From NCBI RefSeq assembly GCF_002929305.1, contig NZ_PJIO01000004.1:143963-207962 (forward strand): a stretch of 64,000 nucleotides of DNA. Direction: 5' to 3'. The stretch comes from Arthrobacter sp. GMC3 (lineage in GTDB: Bacteria > Actinomycetota > Actinomycetes > Actinomycetales > Micrococcaceae). This document shows positions 62,557 through 64,000 of this stretch, piece by piece. A model generated the notes under the pieces. That model searched no databases and was not told the origin of the DNA. It worked only from the letters and a program-made list of their open reading frames with translations. The position numbers and the translations under genes are program-made. Position 1 is the first letter of the stretch. Every line of letters begins with the position of its first letter.

Positions 62557-63762
62557 ATGGGCTCCGCGAACACCGACTCACGCGTGCTATCCCACACTTG
62601 GGAGGAAGCCCGGGCGTTGGCCTATGAGGTGGCACGGCCGCTGCCGGTTCATAGCGTGCCGTTGGCCCAGGCGCGTGGTCGAAAGCTGGGCGCAGACGTA
62701 CTGGCCCTCCACGACATGCCCCACTATGCCTCCTCCGCCATGGACGGTTGGGCAGTTGCGGGGAGCCCGCCGTGGATTCTTGCCGATCCCGGCCGGCGCC
62801 TGATGCCCGGCCAAGCGGCACCCATTCTTACCGGCGGTCTCATTCCCGCCGGGGCCAAGGCCGTGCTGAGGAGTGAATCGGGTGAACTTGCTGCGGACGA
62901 CGACGGCCTGCCGGTGTTGGTCCGCAGCGGTGCCGCCCGTCCCGGGGAGCCGCGGAACGGCCAGCACATCCGGCCCGCCAGCGAAGAGGCGGCAACTGCC
63001 GAGCTTCTGATCAAAGCCGGTGTCATACTCAACCCCGCCCATCTGGCGTTGGCGGCGCTGGGCGGACACGACGAACTGCCGGTCCTGGGCCGGCCCGCCG
63101 TGTCGTTGGTGCTGACAGGGGATGAAGTAGTCCCCAGCGGCATTCCGTCCCCCGGCATGGTTCGGGACGCCTTCTCACCCCAGCTGGGCGGCGTGGTGGA
63201 AATGTTGGGAGGCGCCGTCGTCGGGCTCCAACGGGCGCCGGACAAGCTAGCCGCCATGCTCGCAGCGCTTGAGGACACCGACATTGAACCCGCCGACGTC
63301 GTCATCACCACCGGCGCCACCGGACGTTCTAGCGCGGATTTCCTGCGCGCGGCCCTCAACCATATGGGAGCCACCTTTCACATCGATTCCATTGCCATGC
63401 GCCCCGGCCACCCCACCCTGCTGGCCGAACTGCCCGACGGCCGGTTCCTGCTGGGACTGCCCGGCAACCCCCTGGCCGCCATGATCGGGCTGCTGAGCGT
63501 CGGCGCCCCACTGCTGGCGAAGCTCGGCAGCCTGCCGGCTCCCGGCCTTTTTGAGGTGGCGTGCGGCTCACCCATCAAGGAATACCAGGGGCCCACCCGC
63601 CTGATGCCCTACCGGCTGGTGTACGGGCTGGCCTCGCCGTCGGCCTACACGGATTCGGCCATGCTGCGCGGACTGGCGGCGGCCGACGGCGTCATGCTGG
63701 TACCCCCGCACGGCGCCAAAATGGGTGAGACGCTCACCGCGATGGCCCTGCCATGGACCTAG
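62557..63762 (+). CDS. moeA: Molybdopterin molybdenumtransferase
   Basis: A 401-residue MoeA. Conserved segments are MDGWAV, ILTGGLIPAGA, SLVLTGDEVVPSG, ITTGATGRSSADFL (family GGxSxGxxD, here altered) and FLLGLPGNPLAAMIG. MoeA inserts molybdate into adenylated molybdopterin. The central loop reads TTGATGRSSADF instead of the usual GGVSVGxxD, a noticeable divergence, but length and domain order are normal. It begins 6 bp after the DUF6457-like gene. Confidence 0.92.
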   Translation: MGSANTDSRVLSHTWEEARALAYEVARPLPVHSVPLAQARGRKLGADVLALHDMPHYASSAMDGWAVAGSPPWILADPGRRLMPGQAAPILTGGLIPAGAKAVLRSESGELAADDDGLPVLVRSGAARPGEPRNGQHIRPASEEAATAELLIKAGVILNPAHLALAALGGHDELPVLGRPAVSLVLTGDEVVPSGIPSPGMVRDAFSPQLGGVVEMLGGAVVGLQRAPDKLAAMLAALEDTDIEPADVVITTGATGRSSADFLRAALNHMGATFHIDSIAMRPGHPTLLAELPDGRFLLGLPGNPLAAMIGLLSVGAPLLAKLGSLPAPGLFEVACGSPIKEYQGPTRLMPYRLVYGLASPSAYTDSAMLRGLAAADGVMLVPPHGAKMGETLTAMALPWT

Positions 63763-64000
63763 CCATGACGTGCGCCGACGGCCGGGTGCTGGGCGGGCGG
63801 CATTTCCCCGTGCCCAGCGGCGCGGAACGACTTGGCACCGTGGTCATCGCCTGCGCCACAGCGGTCAAGGCCAACTACTACCACCGCTACGCGGCGTTCC
63901 TGGCGGACCACGGATTCGACGCCGTCACCTTTGACTACCGGGGAATTGGCGAGTCACGCGATGGCTCCCTGCGCAGGCAAAAGGTGCGCTGGTATGAATG
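63753..64000 (+). CDS. Alpha/beta hydrolase, 3' end beyond the window
   Basis: At least 82 residues (MDLAMTCADGRVLGGRHFPV, then VVIACATAVKANYYHRYAAF and FDAVTFDYRGIGESRDG) show the start of an alpha/beta hydrolase with the typical DYRGIGES strand-turn that precedes the nucleophile elbow. The catalytic Ser lies beyond base 64000. ATG 63753 overlaps the moeA stop by 10 bp; ATG 63765 is an alternative. Perhaps co-transcribed with moeA. Confidence 0.85.
   Translation, partial: MDLAMTCADGRVLGGRHFPVPSGAERLGTVVIACATAVKANYYHRYAAFLADHGFDAVTFDYRGIGESRDGSLRRQKVRWYE

Overview
The window reads as chromosome of a high-GC Gram-positive actinobacterium, most likely Arthrobacter or a close Micrococcaceae relative. 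Pointers are the GC-rich coding bias, frequent GTG/TTG starts with purine-rich ribosome binding sites, an IdeR/DtxR-type iron regulator, DUF3263, DUF3027 and LytR_C proteins, a mycothiol-type DinB/MDMPI protein, a solitary groEL behind a CIRCE element, and c-di-AMP (ydaO-type) riboswitches in front of cell-wall hydrolases. No rRNA, tRNA, intact insertion sequence, phage region or CRISPR array was seen.

Layout. 1-5 kb: LacI regulator divergent from a GH36 alpha-galactosidase, then an ArsR-type regulator paired with an SRPBCC protein. 5-13 kb: a metabolite:proton symporter with a 3-hydroxybutyrate-dehydrogenase-like SDR, a repeat element, and a LysR gene divergent from a four-gene organic-acid operon (3-hydroxyisobutyrate dehydrogenase-like, aldehyde dehydrogenase, class III CoA-transferase, enoyl-CoA hydratase). 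14-18 kb: an IclR-controlled operon joining a formimidoylglutamase-like enzyme to an amino-acid ABC importer whose binding protein and permease are fused. 18-25 kb: TetR plus DHA2 efflux pump, a MacB-type ABC pair, a FemAB-type transferase and a ThrE exporter. 26-32 kb: LysR and orphan fumarate-reductase-like flavoprotein, siderophore-interacting protein with an iron box, ung and small envelope genes. 32-38 kb: groEL, an RNase HI fusion, a WXG100 protein and a two-component system.

38-50.5 kb is the most distinctive block: an apparent polysaccharide utilisation locus, probably for a sulfated or unsulfated glycosaminoglycan. It holds two sulfatases, a secreted PL8 lyase with the full Asn/His/Tyr catalytic set at hyaluronate-lyase spacing, a sugar ABC importer, a hybrid GntR-LacI regulator, a Gfo/Idh/MocA oxidoreductase and a TIM-barrel epimerase/isomerase-like protein. 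An unannotated 15-18 bp motif (AGGAAT-A/C-AAGGA-G/C-TA) lies upstream of the binding-protein, lyase and second-sulfatase genes, all in the same orientation relative to the gene, and probably is the locus operator or promoter signature.

50.5-64 kb is housekeeping: TetR, MDMPI protein, methyltransferase, cold-shock protein, serC, ideR, two consecutive c-di-AMP riboswitch/cell-wall-hydrolase modules with related leaders and N-termini but different catalytic domains, a second TetR/DHA2 module paralogous to the first, and molybdenum-cofactor genes mobA and moeA running into a truncated alpha/beta hydrolase.

Non-coding structure is rich. Several convergent gene pairs are closed by very long hairpins (stems of 18-24 bp), one of them encoded inside the last codons of a transporter gene. 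Two separate intergenic arrays both use an exact 32-bp period.
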